Source: a virus. Taken from it: a stretch of 42,534 nucleotides of DNA. The notes beneath the pieces were generated by a model, which did not search any database, was not told where the DNA came from, and was given only the letters and a program-made list of their open reading frames with translations. The translations under genes were made by a program, and so were the position numbers. Location of the stretch: positions 1-42,534 of the IMG/VR virus record IMGVR_UViG_3300042868_002256; one strand, given 5' to 3'. Shown here in pieces: positions 9,401-18,699 of this stretch. How positions within the stretch are numbered: position 1 is the first letter of the stretch; each line of letters opens with the position of its first letter.

Positions 9401-10414
9401 GCAGGTAGCTCAATAAATGACACTAATAGATTCTACGATAGCAACCAAGATGAATACGACCTTCAGCACGGGGATATTGAAAGATTTAAATCTAGAGACA
9501 AGTCTCTTAGAGTTTTCCAACAAAGAAACACAGGAACGGTTCCTATATTCCAATCATTGATTCAAGATACATCAGGCTCTAGCCTAATAGCTCAAAGTGA
9601 TAAAATCTTAAATAAAATTCAGTACTATTCAGGTAACTATGGGATAGGTAATCAGCCATGCTCATTAGCATCATCATCTTTTGTTGACTATTTTGTTGAT
9701 ACTGTAAATGGAGCTATAGTAAGAGTTAGTTTAGATGGAATTACCGCATTAAGTAAGACATATAAGCTAGATGATTGGGCTGTTAGTAAGCTATCTAAAT
9801 ACTATAAGTTTGGATATAAAGATGTGATATTCGGGGAATACGACAAGTTAAATAACAACTATGTAGTACACCTTCAAGCTGTGCCTAATATAGAACCTGA
9901 TTTAGCTATTACAGAGACATATACACTTGCTTTCAATGAGCAGTCTAACTCGTTTGTTAGTTTTTACAGCTACTACCCTGAAGCAATGGTTTTCTCTAAT
10001 GGAGGATTTTATAGCATGAAATCAGGTAAGGCGTATTTACACGATGTAGTTACCGCAGGCTCAAGAGCTAGGTTCTATGGGGTTTCAGGAGCATGTTATA
10101 TACAATGCGTATTCAACTCTTCAAGAGATGCTAAAAAGAGATTTAATGCATTAACCTACCTTGGAGATGGAGTTTGGGAAGTAGTATCTAATACTTCTAT
10201 GGGGCAAGATAGCAACTTGATAGAAGCTGACTTTAGTACCGTAGAAGACAAGAAACACGCAACAATGCTAAGGGATTCAAATAGTCCAGGAGGATTGATT
10301 AATGGTGATGTATTAAAGGGTGATTGGATTAAGATAAAACTATCAGCGAAATCACCACAAAATAAAGTAAATTTGCATTTAGTAGAAGTAAACTTGTTAA
10401 TACAAAATAGATAA
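6428..10414 (+). CDS. Large tail hub / stabilisation-type structural protein
   Basis: 1328 residues. The N-terminus (QFQGILNLQDSEDIIQPGHH, then IDAMNITFRNGIAENILGNR) matches a pattern I associate with tail stabilisation or tubular proteins of short-tailed phages: an FxGxLN start, then ALN/AMN and a repeated GN. The rest is mostly beta-strand with Ser, Thr, Asn and Tyr, without membrane segments or a protease motif. Length and place, between connector-size genes and the ejection-type proteins, fit a beta-propeller-rich hub forming the body of a short tail. The podovirus assignment of the whole window leans on this gene and the three after it. Exact homology was not searched. Confidence 0.6.
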   Translation: MPQEKKQFQGILNLQDSEDIIQPGHHIDAMNITFRNGIAENILGNRELGSLSLLLPSTGTNVCICAYNDELRGKLIIFNANSLGFDGIYKMSTLDSAAATRIYQAGTASYPNILNFNTANKIHSVNILYGETEAEDILLFVDSLGRPTKMKMSRFIANEYSASEINRTYIDVHVNPPLSPIKCTYEHDNAVTANNVRDSLFQFRYRFVYDDNERSTWSQASITPLPFDYLRQQGTKNNSRIALFMSSGGSNVKKIEIAAKETKGESTSDYFLVDSIDKSISSVPDNSIYRYNFYNNGVYEFLDQREIDLIFDMVPDEANTQELLNGNVIIYGGIKEGYDNPTVTGSLSTFSIDYLTQPNGLLFVASARGEDTSNVASDIVLTIAGTGTLDGNNRTSVLDSVNATGHTYVINMVDAAGTAININYNAASQTIDTILAGIGSAATGLGFTVSAVANRSITISKAGVKLLGSSFRTNNQNILSSSSSVYSELAKNSFYSFGLVYFDVKGKTNGAVYPIQAFDKSTSEYVSVPTANTEYISLSITSRPPSWAVKYSVVRSENKTIDTQIAWVTNNVATGSSDTTIASDALVTYVGIQNMTTYNEILNSERGINYDFVEGDRIKFISRYQSGNFNDLKATLVTGTYDYEIIGTEINPKIGGNAKEGKYIKLRYSDLSGDLSTEFKVDGSMFFGNYLVVIYRQKKRSADDKTFFYEFGPSLGIGDAGLATRYHLGNTDSAYTNNGNQSTDLVTPAKINFHTGDCYTKFRKNLPIVLGRYEGSLNSYSHSVSAGNIYSTMKIGLPSQDNASFRVSSQTEQLSNGYGLGDYPLYANDAGFFFFNKSTTEELKIRITGSFRAYGTKTSYMKLVLKKVPSLAPLTVTTTDLTGVVDISNAPVASGSPGTPVDVQFDKVISVRQTDKISLMAEGTPFAQSVVLFSEFNIEVYRNVDRIPVTEEIVSDSSRLYFNGNGRPFVFDRTAKRGYYGNLVRYGQNYIAGSSINDTNRFYDSNQDEYDLQHGDIERFKSRDKSLRVFQQRNTGTVPIFQSLIQDTSGSSLIAQSDKILNKIQYYSGNYGIGNQPCSLASSSFVDYFVDTVNGAIVRVSLDGITALSKTYKLDDWAVSKLSKYYKFGYKDVIFGEYDKLNNNYVVHLQAVPNIEPDLAITETYTLAFNEQSNSFVSFYSYYPEAMVFSNGGFYSMKSGKAYLHDVVTAGSRARFYGVSGACYIQCVFNSSRDAKKRFNALTYLGDGVWEVVSNTSMGQDSNLIEADFSTVEDKKHATMLRDSNSPGGLINGDVLKGDWIKIKLSAKSPQNKVNLHLVEVNLLIQNR

Positions 10415-10416
10415 TT

Positions 10417-11040
10417 ATGGCAGCAGGAGCAGGAATAGGAGCAGCAATAGGCTTAGGTACAGCATTAGTAGGCGGTATTAAAGCTAGAAAAGTAAGAAAA
10501 GATATTGAAGGCCAAATGGCTAACAGACCCGGATTATCAACTCCGGCTGCATTATCTAAACTAGTGGCAACAGCAGAATCTAGAGAAGGTATGGGTATAT
10601 CTGATGCCGCTAAGAATCTAGCTCAAACAAGTGCTGCTCAAGGAATGTCTACAGGTATATCTGCCTTAACAAAAGCAGGTAGAGGAGCTTTGGCTTCAGG
10701 TGCAACAAGTCTAGTTAGAGGTCAACAAGATGCCGCAAATCAGATGGCTCTACAAGACGAAGCTGCTAGGCAAAGAAATCTAGGAGCAGCTCAACAAGCA
10801 AGAGGAATGATGGCTCAAAACCAAATGGCAATACAGAAAGATAGACAAGATGCATATCAAGAAAAACTTTCTTTCTTAAATCAGAGATACAATCAGATGC
10901 AAGGATTAGCTAGTCAAGGACTAGGTATAGCTGGAGCGCAGGCTGCTAAAATGGAAACTAACCCATTAGCAGGAGTTGGTAAAAAAATAAGTGGATTATT
11001 AAAGAAAAAACCAGCAGCAACTACTGTTGAAGATATATAA
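10417..11040 (+). CDS. Putative internal virion (ejection) protein, small
   Basis: 207 residues. Residues 1-22 form a Gly/Ala-rich hydrophobic helix (GAGIGAAIGLGTALVGG) that could insert in a membrane. The rest is almost entirely Ala/Gln/Gly-rich helix (residues 40-170) with a basic C-terminal patch (KKISGLLKKK). Small, Ala/Gln-rich, amphipathic proteins encoded just before two larger helical proteins are the usual pattern of podovirus ejection proteins such as T7 gp14, which leave the virion to help build a DNA channel. It begins 2 nt after the hub gene. Function is inferred from composition and order. Confidence 0.55.
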   Translation: MAAGAGIGAAIGLGTALVGGIKARKVRKDIEGQMANRPGLSTPAALSKLVATAESREGMGISDAAKNLAQTSAAQGMSTGISALTKAGRGALASGATSLVRGQQDAANQMALQDEAARQRNLGAAQQARGMMAQNQMAIQKDRQDAYQEKLSFLNQRYNQMQGLASQGLGIAGAQAAKMETNPLAGVGKKISGLLKKKPAATTVEDI

Positions 11041-11055
11041 AACCAAATAGAAACA

Positions 11056-12369
11056 ATGGCAGCATTTAAATTTAATTTACAACAGCTTGATGTTCTTGGA
11101 GCCTATGATAGGTATACTAAAGAACTAGAAGAAAGAAAGAAAGAAGAGTTGTATGAAAACAAGCTAATAGACCAACAGGTAGATGACTTTAATAGATATT
11201 ATAATCCTAAGTCTATTAGAGAGAATGATTTGCCATTATTGCAAGGTTCTTTTAAAAACTACGAAACAGCTGCTAAACAATTAAATAAAGCTAGAAGACT
11301 TGGCAATGTAGACGAGATAAACAAGAATAGAGATGTAATGCAGAAGGCTATTGCTGACATGGGTGATGTGTATAATAAGTCTGTTATCGCTAAAAAGGTT
11401 GCAGCAGATATGTCTGTATTAAAAGACCAAGAAAGAAAAGGTCTAATTGTTATAGACGATAATAACTACAAGAATTACTTCAATTTGTTTACAGCAGGAA
11501 AATTGAATGATATAGAAAATACTGAGATAAATGGTGTAAAGCTTGGAAAGCCTGATACATGGGGTAATGTAATGACAGGAATAGAATATAATAATAATAA
11601 ATTTAACGAAAGTCTAGGTAAAACAATAACAGCGTTTAATTCAAATAAGAATAATTATACAACAAGTACTGCTCCTGTAGAGTTTCAAACACAGAAACTA
11701 GCAACAGGAGATGAATTTAAGATTCCTGTTTTCGAGAAGACTCCAGATTATAATAAAGCACTTCAGCTTGCTATGGTTCAAAATGAGTCAATGAAGAAAA
11801 AAATACTTCAACAATTCAATACGGAATTAGCTCAAGGCGGAACAATTGGAGATATAGCTAGAGTAAAGCAAACTAAAATAGCTAACATATTCGGCAAAAC
11901 ACCTGACCAATTAACAGCAGATGATTTACTTGCATACTCTATAGCCGGAGATTCTAGAAGAGAAGCTGACTTTAAGCAAGGAAAGGCTACATGGGAAATG
12001 GCAATGGATGAAAGGAAGTTTGCTTATAAGCAAAAACTAGACGAAGAAAGAGCAAAAATAGCAAAACTAAAAGCCGCTAACAAGGCTTCTGGAGCAGGTG
12101 GTAAGGTTAATAGCATGGAAATAACTCTCCTTACAAACTATTACAAAGAATCAAAGAAGGATTTCGCAAACGATTCCGGTGACTTAACTAATCAAGATAA
12201 GTTTAAATATTGGCTAAATTCTTTAACTGAAGATGGAAAAGAGAATAAGGTCGTTGATTTTATACATAGGACTGTTCCGAAAACTAAAACAGACCTAAAA
12301 GAGATGCATAAGGTTCTTCAGGGTTATATGAAAAATCCTCAGAGCCTATATACGGCAATACCTCAATAA
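11056..12369 (+). CDS. Putative internal virion (ejection) protein, medium
   Basis: 437 residues, highly charged and helical, with long Lys/Glu/Gln segments (residues 20-130 and 290-345) interrupted by a more mixed region around 150-230. There are no membrane segments, Cys clusters or enzyme motifs. Second of three consecutive genes arranged like T7 gp14-gp15-gp16; a helical middle member fits. An internal core protein that is not ejected cannot be excluded. Its stop is followed by a terminator-like hairpin and promoter before the third member. Confidence 0.5.
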   Translation: MAAFKFNLQQLDVLGAYDRYTKELEERKKEELYENKLIDQQVDDFNRYYNPKSIRENDLPLLQGSFKNYETAAKQLNKARRLGNVDEINKNRDVMQKAIADMGDVYNKSVIAKKVAADMSVLKDQERKGLIVIDDNNYKNYFNLFTAGKLNDIENTEINGVKLGKPDTWGNVMTGIEYNNNKFNESLGKTITAFNSNKNNYTTSTAPVEFQTQKLATGDEFKIPVFEKTPDYNKALQLAMVQNESMKKKILQQFNTELAQGGTIGDIARVKQTKIANIFGKTPDQLTADDLLAYSIAGDSRREADFKQGKATWEMAMDERKFAYKQKLDEERAKIAKLKAANKASGAGGKVNSMEITLLTNYYKESKKDFANDSGDLTNQDKFKYWLNSLTEDGKENKVVDFIHRTVPKTKTDLKEMHKVLQGYMKNPQSLYTAIPQ

Positions 12370-12393
12370 TACATTTCCTTAGAATAAAATTGG

Positions 12394-12427
12394 TTAGCTT
12401 TGCATATTACTGTAAAGCTAATTTTTT
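12394..12427 (+). terminator. Terminator-like hairpin with promoter in its left arm
   Basis: TTAGCTTT (12394-12401) pairs with AAAGCTAA (12414-12421) across a 12-nt loop, and six T follow directly before the ATG at 12428. The left arm contains most of the -7 box TAGCTTTG, so only transcripts reading in from upstream could form the hairpin; transcripts started here would lack the left arm. The stem is AT-rich, so termination is probably partial. Confidence 0.5.
12395..12402 (+). promoter_or_regulatory. -7 promoter box (TAGCTTTG) for the 1902-residue gene
   Basis: TAGCTTTG fits TAnnTTTG and ends 25 nt before the ATG at 12428. It overlaps the left arm of the hairpin at 12394-12421. No clear -33 TTG at the usual distance. 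Confidence 0.5.
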
Positions 12428-15400
12428 ATGGCAGATACCCAGAACGACAATCAACAGCAGCCACCTAGAGGAGGATTATTGAGAGCTATTTTTGATAGAG
12501 GAGTACAAGATGGAACTATTCAAGCTAGACCTATTAGTCCTGCTAGAAGGGTACAACCTTTATTAACAGGTGTTACATCTGAAGCTCAACCTAAGCCACT
12601 TTCTCTACAGGGGGCAGGAATGGAAAAACCAAGAAAAGCAATAGTTCAACCAAAACCAAAATTAGTTGGTAAAGTAGAGAAGGGTGCTCCGGTTCAGCCA
12701 ATAGCTGTTCCTGAAGTTAGTGATATACAATCACTTGCTCCTCAAAGACAAATAACAGAAGCTGAGATTGAACAGAATAGAACAAAGTATGTTCCTGAAG
12801 CTATAGAAAATACAATAATCACAGCTAGAAATAGTTCGTCAGACAAGACATATTTCGACAATTTTATTGCTCCTAATTTAAGAAAAACATTATCTGAAGA
12901 TATTAAATCAGGTGAGCTTGATGCTGGCTTAAATAAAGATAGGTATCCTATTGTAATAAGAAGGGTAGACGGCATATTTGAAAATACATTACAAGGTGCA
13001 ATCGATAGGGGTAATACTTTAATAGGTCTAGATGAGTATGATAGGTTAGATAAACAAGGTAAAATACAATTCCTTTCAGGTAAAAGCACATTAAGAGTGC
13101 CTACCCTCTCTCAAGTTGGTTCGCCAACAAGAGATTTATATTCAGGTCAAACAACTCAAGAATACCAAGGCGCTGTACCAATAGAAAGAGGAACAGCAGG
13201 AGAAATAGCTTATGGTGTAGGCGGTGTCCTTCCGGACATTGCTACAGGTATTGTAACAGCCCCATTAAATTTGGTAGTTCCTGGAGCTAGCTTATCTTCA
13301 GTTGCTGCCATACAAGGTAGGACAGGAAGAATTAATGCGGCTCAACAAGCGTTTCAAGTAGCAAAGACCAATGGTCTAAATGATGAAGAAGCGTTACAGG
13401 TTGCAGAAAATGCAGAAAAAACAGGAGCTGTAACAGGTGCATTAGAAGGTGCCGCTAGTCAGTTCTTTGGTACTAAAATCCTTAAGGCATTCGCTGAACC
13501 TACTGCTAAAACGGCTTTAACAGGTTTTGTTAAGCAAGCTAAACAATTTGCTAAAGGAGCTATTACTACCACGGGTAAGGCAGCACTTCCATTAACTGCT
13601 GATATGGGCGTTGCTGGTACAATGGAGATAGTTAGACAAGAAGCTCTTGCAGACCAGAATTTAGAAAATCCAAATAGAAATAAAGAGATTTTAGATAACG
13701 TGAAAATGGAAGGTGCTGTTGGTTTAGCATTTGCTATTGTTGGTAAGCTAACTAAGGTTCCTAAATATCTTCAATCTTATGCAACTAGTGCATTAGCCAC
13801 ATTAGACCCTAATGATTTAGTTGATTACGCAACAGAAATGGAATTAAGAGGAGAGGCTCCAGCAGGTTTTACCGATACTGTTAGAGAAGAGGTAAAGAAA
13901 TACAATGAAGCAAAAAGTGCAGCAGGAGATGTTGTAGATGCAGAAATAGAGCCAACGATTGTTGGATTGATAATGAAGAAGAAGAATCTTCAAGAAAAAC
14001 TTAAAGAGGCAGATGATACAATAAAGCCTCAGATACAAGCACAAATAGACGAATTAAATACAAGAATTACTACTACACTTGATACGAAAGTTCCTCAAGA
14101 AGTAGATGATAAAACACAATCTAAAATAGAACAAGATGCCACTAAAGAAAGCGAGCAAATCTCTACCGTACAAGAAGGCGGTACAGCAGAACCTACGGGA
14201 GTTATTCCTGGACAACAAGAAATCGGGCAAAGAGAAGGGAGCCAACGGCAAGCCACGGAGCAGGGCGCAAATATTGGCGATAGCAATATCAGCCGCCAAG
14301 CGGAAGTAACTCCTACTCAAGAGAAGACAAAAAGAGCAGGAGATTCTATTAGAGCATTCAAGATAGAACAAGCTGCTAATACATTAGATACCAACATATT
14401 TGGTATACCTATTGCAATATATAATGGAGTTCTAGAAGCAGCAGCAACAGCTACTGATTTAGGAACTGATGTAGTAACAGCTGTTAGGAAGTATTTAGCA
14501 GAACAGAACCCTGATGATATAGCAGGCATAGATGAGAATGCATTAATAGATGATGTTACTTCTAAGCTACCTAAAAAAGAAAATCCGACTGTCACAGAAG
14601 ATGATGTAGTTAATTATGAAGCAACTTCAGAAGAAAGAAGTAAGCAAGAGAAGAAGGCATCTAGAGCTGTAAATAAAACAGCATGGAGAAGGATATTAAA
14701 GGCTGTTGATGACAATCAAGTCAATGTAATAAAAGAGCTTAGAAAGACGGGTAAGTTTTCAGACTTATTGGTTTCTGCACTAGAAGCTATTAGACACACC
14801 TCAGCAGATTCTAACGAAAGAATAAATGCATTCAATAAAAATGTATATGATGGATTGAGCGATAAGCCTACAATTCAATTAGGCAACTCTCAGTTTAGCG
14901 AGAAAGGATTACTAGAGGCTGTTATTAAAGCAAAAAGATTAATAGAAATTCAAAGAATGTTAAGCGATAAATTCGCTAGATTCCAACAATTTGATGCTGA
15001 GTATAATACTGCTTTAGCAGAGTATGAGGCAATAGATGAAGCTACGGCAAAGAATAAAAAGAAGCTAGATAAGGTCTCTGAAAAGATAAATGAATTAAAT
15101 AAGAGAATCGTATCAGCTAACTTAGATGAAGCTAATCAAGAAGAGTTTGACAAGTTAGTTGAACTTGTTAGAGACCAGCACGATAAAGCTGACGCTATAA
15201 TGGCTGAGATTGAATCTATCTCTGAGAAAAATAAGGTAGCTATTGCAAAAGTAAGAGAGACTAGAAATAGAAGACAGACAGCTTTAGAGTATATAGCTAA
15301 CAGAGGAGTATTGTTACAGAACGAAGATGGGACATACGCTTTAGGTAACTATAAAATGGGAGCCATAAGAGATGGGATTCCGTATACCGCAAATGAAGCT

Positions 15401-18136
15401 CAAGCATTTTTAAATGCAGCTTCTAAATCAGATAAATTTGCTGATATTGATGCTAGGTCGGAAGAAGCGTTCTCTGCATTTAAATCAATATTAGATGAAC
15501 AATACGACGCAGGATTAATATCTCAAGAAGTATATGATGATTTATCTCAATACAAGTATGTTCCAATTAAATATATATCAAGTGTATTAATGGATGGCAA
15601 TAGTGCTTTCATGAAAAGTAGAGGTGGTGCTAATATAAAATCATTAACAGGCGGTTCTGATGGCTCTCAAATAACAGACTACTCTACATTATTCAATATA
15701 TATGCTACAACTGCTCTTAAGAATATAGCAACTAATAAAACGCTTCAATTACTAGAGAAGGCAATTAAGTCAGACCTTCCTACAATGAGTGCTACTAATA
15801 TGTATAATCAAGATATAGTTGTAAAATTAGCAGAAACTGAAAAGAAAAAAGACGGAACAGATAAGATAGACAAGTTTGGTAATAAGGTATACGTAAAACC
15901 TAAAGACGGTTTTAGTAATATTAAGGTTTATAATAAAGATGGCATAACAATGCTAACCGCACCTACTTGGTTCGTAGATGAGTTTTATGGCAACTCTGAA
16001 TATAATAAGGGATTAAGTATGTTATCTTCAGTACTTGGAGTTAACTTACTCAGAAAGGCTGTTACTATTGCAAACCCAGCTTTTGGTGTAGCCCAGTTAG
16101 TAACACTAGACCCTATACAAGCTATACTAACAGCCAAAGGATTCAATCCTATACTTCCTATTGCTTATGCTGAAATAGTAACAGAATGGCCATTAGCTGC
16201 AATAAGTATTCTAAAGAAAAAACCTATTTATAACGAGGCTGTTAAGAATGGTGTATTTGGCGATATGGCAGCAAGGTCCGGTATAGATAAGTTCTATGAT
16301 AATGCAATATTTACAGGAGTAAAAGATATAGATGATAAGATTGCTGATAAAAACATATTTGAGAAGGTTTTATTTGGAGCAGATATATCTAGAATACCAG
16401 GAATAAAACAAGCTATTTCTTTTGGAGAATCAACAGTAGGTGCATCAGAAAAAATGACAAGACTTATAGTCTACAAGAAGTCTAAAAAGTATTTCATGGA
16501 TAAAGGTTTCTCTTCAGAAGAAGCAGGTCAACTAGCGGCATCTGAAGCTAGAAATACTGCAAACTTTTCTAGAGCAGGTGACATTATAAAGCAGGCTAAC
16601 CATTTAATTCCATACCTATCTGCAGCGTATGCTACAAAAAGAGCAGTTGTTAAATCAATAAAGAGAGACCCAGCTAAAGCAACTTTCGTAATTTCTCAAA
16701 TGGCATTAGGAGGTATGGCTCTTACCTTATGGTCTATTGGTGCACTTTCAGATGACGAAAAAGAAAAAGAGTATTGGGGTGAAATGTACAAGGCGCTTCC
16801 TGATTATTACAAGAAGAATTACGTAGTAATAAGACACCCTAAGCACAATATAGGAGATGATATTACGAATGCATTTATTAGAGTTCCTTTGCCATTTGGA
16901 GCAAAAGAAATGTACAAGGGAGTTATAAGCGCTAAAATGGGCGAGTATATGGATGAAGCTACAACTCCAACAGAAGCTGCTATATCTTCAATACTATCAA
17001 CTCTTGATATGGTCGGATTAGAAGATGTTTCACTTCCTCCTCTTGTAAATGCATTAGTTAAGTATCAATTAAACCTAGACCCGTACACTGGAAATAAGAT
17101 AGTTTACGATGAATCTACGGGAGAGTATAGCTTCCTTGAAGAAAAGCAGGGAACACTACCTATGATTCAAGCTGCTGCACAAAAGAGTAGAGCATTCTCT
17201 GCTCCTAGATTGCAAGCTGCTATAGAATCATATACAGGTAAGTTTGAAAGAAACCCTTTAACTCAAATAACAGTTAATTCATTGAACTCTATGTATGAAT
17301 TTGCTGCAGGAAAAGAGAACTCTGTATTGAAGGCTATCAAAGATGACCCTAATAAACTTATAGAAAGCCCATTAGCATCTGTATCAGGAAGATTCTTCGC
17401 AACTCCTACCAAGTACTATAAAAACAAGTTTAATACAATCCTTACTGATTATATATACTCTAAACTTAATAGCGATTTTAATGGAGCGCTAGTAGATTTG
17501 GCAGGTAAAAGAATGGAAAAGATTGGCATATCAAGCATGACATCCAATGAACAAATGGACTTTTTTGTTAAGGATGCTGAAAAATTCCTAAAAGATGTTG
17601 AGAGAGATTTAGGAAAGCAAGAAGCTTTAAAATATGAGAAAAAATTAAGAGATGCTAGAGTTGGAGAAATAAAGGATATACTTAAATTAAAGATAATCGA
17701 GGATGATTCTTTGAAAAAACTAGCAACAGAGACTAATCCTGCTATTAAAGGAAGGGCTGCTTATGAGATACTAAAGAATGCTTCAGATAATCCAAATAGA
17801 AAGACACTTATAGCAACAGCACTACAGGCTACCGAGTTCTTTAGAGACCCTGCAATAGTAGGTTCTTACGTGGAGATGATGCTAGAAGACAAGTTTGGTA
17901 CAGAATACAGGGATAAGTTCAAAGCAACCTTGAAAGGGAATAGAGCTACTGCTATAGAAAAAATGTATAGAGAATCAAAGCAGTTTAGCTCGGATTCAGA
18001 AGAGGTAAGAAACGAGAAGATTGGTATGATAGATGTAATGAAGTTCTATATAGATAGTAAGAATTACGATAGAATGACAAGAAAGGGAGACACTATAACT
18101 GAAAGGTTATTTGGGTTCGACTACCCTAGGAAGTAA
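12428..18136 (+). CDS. Very large internal virion / ejection-type protein
   Basis: 1902 residues, the largest product here. Visible regions: a disordered Pro/Gln/Lys N-terminus (1-110); a Gly/Ala-rich, partly hydrophobic helical region (about 255-450); a low-complexity linker (about 560-640); a coiled-coil segment (about 835-955); and a hydrophobic C-terminal half with possible membrane helices near 1185-1260 and at about 1415-1440 (FVISQMALGGMALTLWSIGA). I see no clear transglycosylase or protease motif. The C-terminal region loosely resembles large polyvalent-protein-associated (LPD38-like) domains, a recollection rather than a search. Size, membrane-active segments and place third after two helical proteins suggest a T7 gp16-like ejection or cargo protein. 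An odd GC-rich patch lies in the linker. Confidence 0.55.
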   Translation: MADTQNDNQQQPPRGGLLRAIFDRGVQDGTIQARPISPARRVQPLLTGVTSEAQPKPLSLQGAGMEKPRKAIVQPKPKLVGKVEKGAPVQPIAVPEVSDIQSLAPQRQITEAEIEQNRTKYVPEAIENTIITARNSSSDKTYFDNFIAPNLRKTLSEDIKSGELDAGLNKDRYPIVIRRVDGIFENTLQGAIDRGNTLIGLDEYDRLDKQGKIQFLSGKSTLRVPTLSQVGSPTRDLYSGQTTQEYQGAVPIERGTAGEIAYGVGGVLPDIATGIVTAPLNLVVPGASLSSVAAIQGRTGRINAAQQAFQVAKTNGLNDEEALQVAENAEKTGAVTGALEGAASQFFGTKILKAFAEPTAKTALTGFVKQAKQFAKGAITTTGKAALPLTADMGVAGTMEIVRQEALADQNLENPNRNKEILDNVKMEGAVGLAFAIVGKLTKVPKYLQSYATSALATLDPNDLVDYATEMELRGEAPAGFTDTVREEVKKYNEAKSAAGDVVDAEIEPTIVGLIMKKKNLQEKLKEADDTIKPQIQAQIDELNTRITTTLDTKVPQEVDDKTQSKIEQDATKESEQISTVQEGGTAEPTGVIPGQQEIGQREGSQRQATEQGANIGDSNISRQAEVTPTQEKTKRAGDSIRAFKIEQAANTLDTNIFGIPIAIYNGVLEAAATATDLGTDVVTAVRKYLAEQNPDDIAGIDENALIDDVTSKLPKKENPTVTEDDVVNYEATSEERSKQEKKASRAVNKTAWRRILKAVDDNQVNVIKELRKTGKFSDLLVSALEAIRHTSADSNERINAFNKNVYDGLSDKPTIQLGNSQFSEKGLLEAVIKAKRLIEIQRMLSDKFARFQQFDAEYNTALAEYEAIDEATAKNKKKLDKVSEKINELNKRIVSANLDEANQEEFDKLVELVRDQHDKADAIMAEIESISEKNKVAIAKVRETRNRRQTALEYIANRGVLLQNEDGTYALGNYKMGAIRDGIPYTANEAQAFLNAASKSDKFADIDARSEEAFSAFKSILDEQYDAGLISQEVYDDLSQYKYVPIKYISSVLMDGNSAFMKSRGGANIKSLTGGSDGSQITDYSTLFNIYATTALKNIATNKTLQLLEKAIKSDLPTMSATNMYNQDIVVKLAETEKKKDGTDKIDKFGNKVYVKPKDGFSNIKVYNKDGITMLTAPTWFVDEFYGNSEYNKGLSMLSSVLGVNLLRKAVTIANPAFGVAQLVTLDPIQAILTAKGFNPILPIAYAEIVTEWPLAAISILKKKPIYNEAVKNGVFGDMAARSGIDKFYDNAIFTGVKDIDDKIADKNIFEKVLFGADISRIPGIKQAISFGESTVGASEKMTRLIVYKKSKKYFMDKGFSSEEAGQLAASEARNTANFSRAGDIIKQANHLIPYLSAAYATKRAVVKSIKRDPAKATFVISQMALGGMALTLWSIGALSDDEKEKEYWGEMYKALPDYYKKNYVVIRHPKHNIGDDITNAFIRVPLPFGAKEMYKGVISAKMGEYMDEATTPTEAAISSILSTLDMVGLEDVSLPPLVNALVKYQLNLDPYTGNKIVYDESTGEYSFLEEKQGTLPMIQAAAQKSRAFSAPRLQAAIESYTGKFERNPLTQITVNSLNSMYEFAAGKENSVLKAIKDDPNKLIESPLASVSGRFFATPTKYYKNKFNTILTDYIYSKLNSDFNGALVDLAGKRMEKIGISSMTSNEQMDFFVKDAEKFLKDVERDLGKQEALKYEKKLRDARVGEIKDILKLKIIEDDSLKKLATETNPAIKGRAAYEILKNASDNPNRKTLIATALQATEFFRDPAIVGSYVEMMLEDKFGTEYRDKFKATLKGNRATAIEKMYRESKQFSSDSEEVRNEKIGMIDVMKFYIDSKNYDRMTRKGDTITERLFGFDYPRK
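14215..14312 (+). other. GC-rich patch inside the 1902-residue gene
   Basis: About 100 bp clearly richer in G and C than the surrounding gene, with codons rare elsewhere here (CGG, GCC, GCG, GGG, CGC). It encodes a polar Gln/Arg/Glu/Ser stretch (roughly residues 597-628) inside a disordered linker and keeps the frame open. A short inverted pattern (GGCGATA then TATCAGCC) lies within it. Possibly a small in-frame insertion from other DNA. Confidence 0.5.
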
Positions 18137-18144
18137 AAATAGCT

Positions 18145-18152
18145 TAAATTTG
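18145..18152 (+). promoter_or_regulatory. -7 promoter box (TAAATTTG) for the tail-fibre unit
   Basis: TAAATTTG ends 16 nt before the ATG at 18169 and lies in the short gap after the 1902-residue gene. Probably drives the 176-residue gene, the fibre and the endonuclease. Confidence 0.6.
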
Positions 18153-18168
18153 CATAAAATAATAACTT

Positions 18169-18699
18169 ATGCCTTTTGAAGCAATAATAACACCATCTCA
18201 GGGCTCAAACTGTTCTAGATTTACTATTACAGATGGCTCTACATATACGGTTGAAGCTAAGGGTACTTTTACGTCTAGAAAACTAACCTTGCAGAAGTCT
18301 GACGGCTCTTACGTAACTATAGGTACTACTGTTTATAATGAATACGTATGGCCTTTTGCTGCCGGAGATTCTATTGAGATTACAGGACTTACTTGGGACT
18401 TAGCTATTACAGCGGTAATGACACTAGTATCTAGTGCTCCTCAAACAGGAAGCGTGTACGCAGATACTCAGATTTTCAGTTTAACATGTTTTACTAATTC
18501 AGCATACTTTACTAATACTAGTCTAATGTCTACAAATCAGTCATTAGAAAAGAATCCTAAGTTTGTAAGAGATGTGATTAGGCTTTTCATAGAGCAATCT
18601 GCTGCCGTAAAAGCTGCTGCAGAGGGTAATATGTCTAGTGCACAAGCGTCTTTAGATAGAGCAGAATACATAACAAATGACCTTAAAACAGGGTACTAA
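18169..18699 (+). CDS. Putative tail-associated structural protein
   Basis: 176 residues. Residues 1-130 are Thr/Ser/Gly-rich and beta-type; the last 45 residues form an Ala-rich helix (AAVKAAAEGNMSSAQASLDR). No enzyme motif or signal peptide. Its TAA shares one base with the ATG of the large fibre (TAATG), indicating translational coupling. A beta domain with a C-terminal helix next to the fibre gene suggests a fibre adaptor or assembly partner; not recognised by family. Confidence 0.5.
   Translation: MPFEAIITPSQGSNCSRFTITDGSTYTVEAKGTFTSRKLTLQKSDGSYVTIGTTVYNEYVWPFAAGDSIEITGLTWDLAITAVMTLVSSAPQTGSVYADTQIFSLTCFTNSAYFTNTSLMSTNQSLEKNPKFVRDVIRLFIEQSAAVKAAAEGNMSSAQASLDRAEYITNDLKTGY

Noticed and set aside
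12742-13089. Minus-strand frame of 115 codons
   Set aside because: Antisense to a well-formed part of the 1902-residue gene; no leader or operon context.
14054-14371. Long minus-strand frames opposite the 1902-residue gene
   Set aside because: They are Cys/Phe/Ser-rich shadows without leader or family features; the 1902-residue frame continues unbroken through the region.
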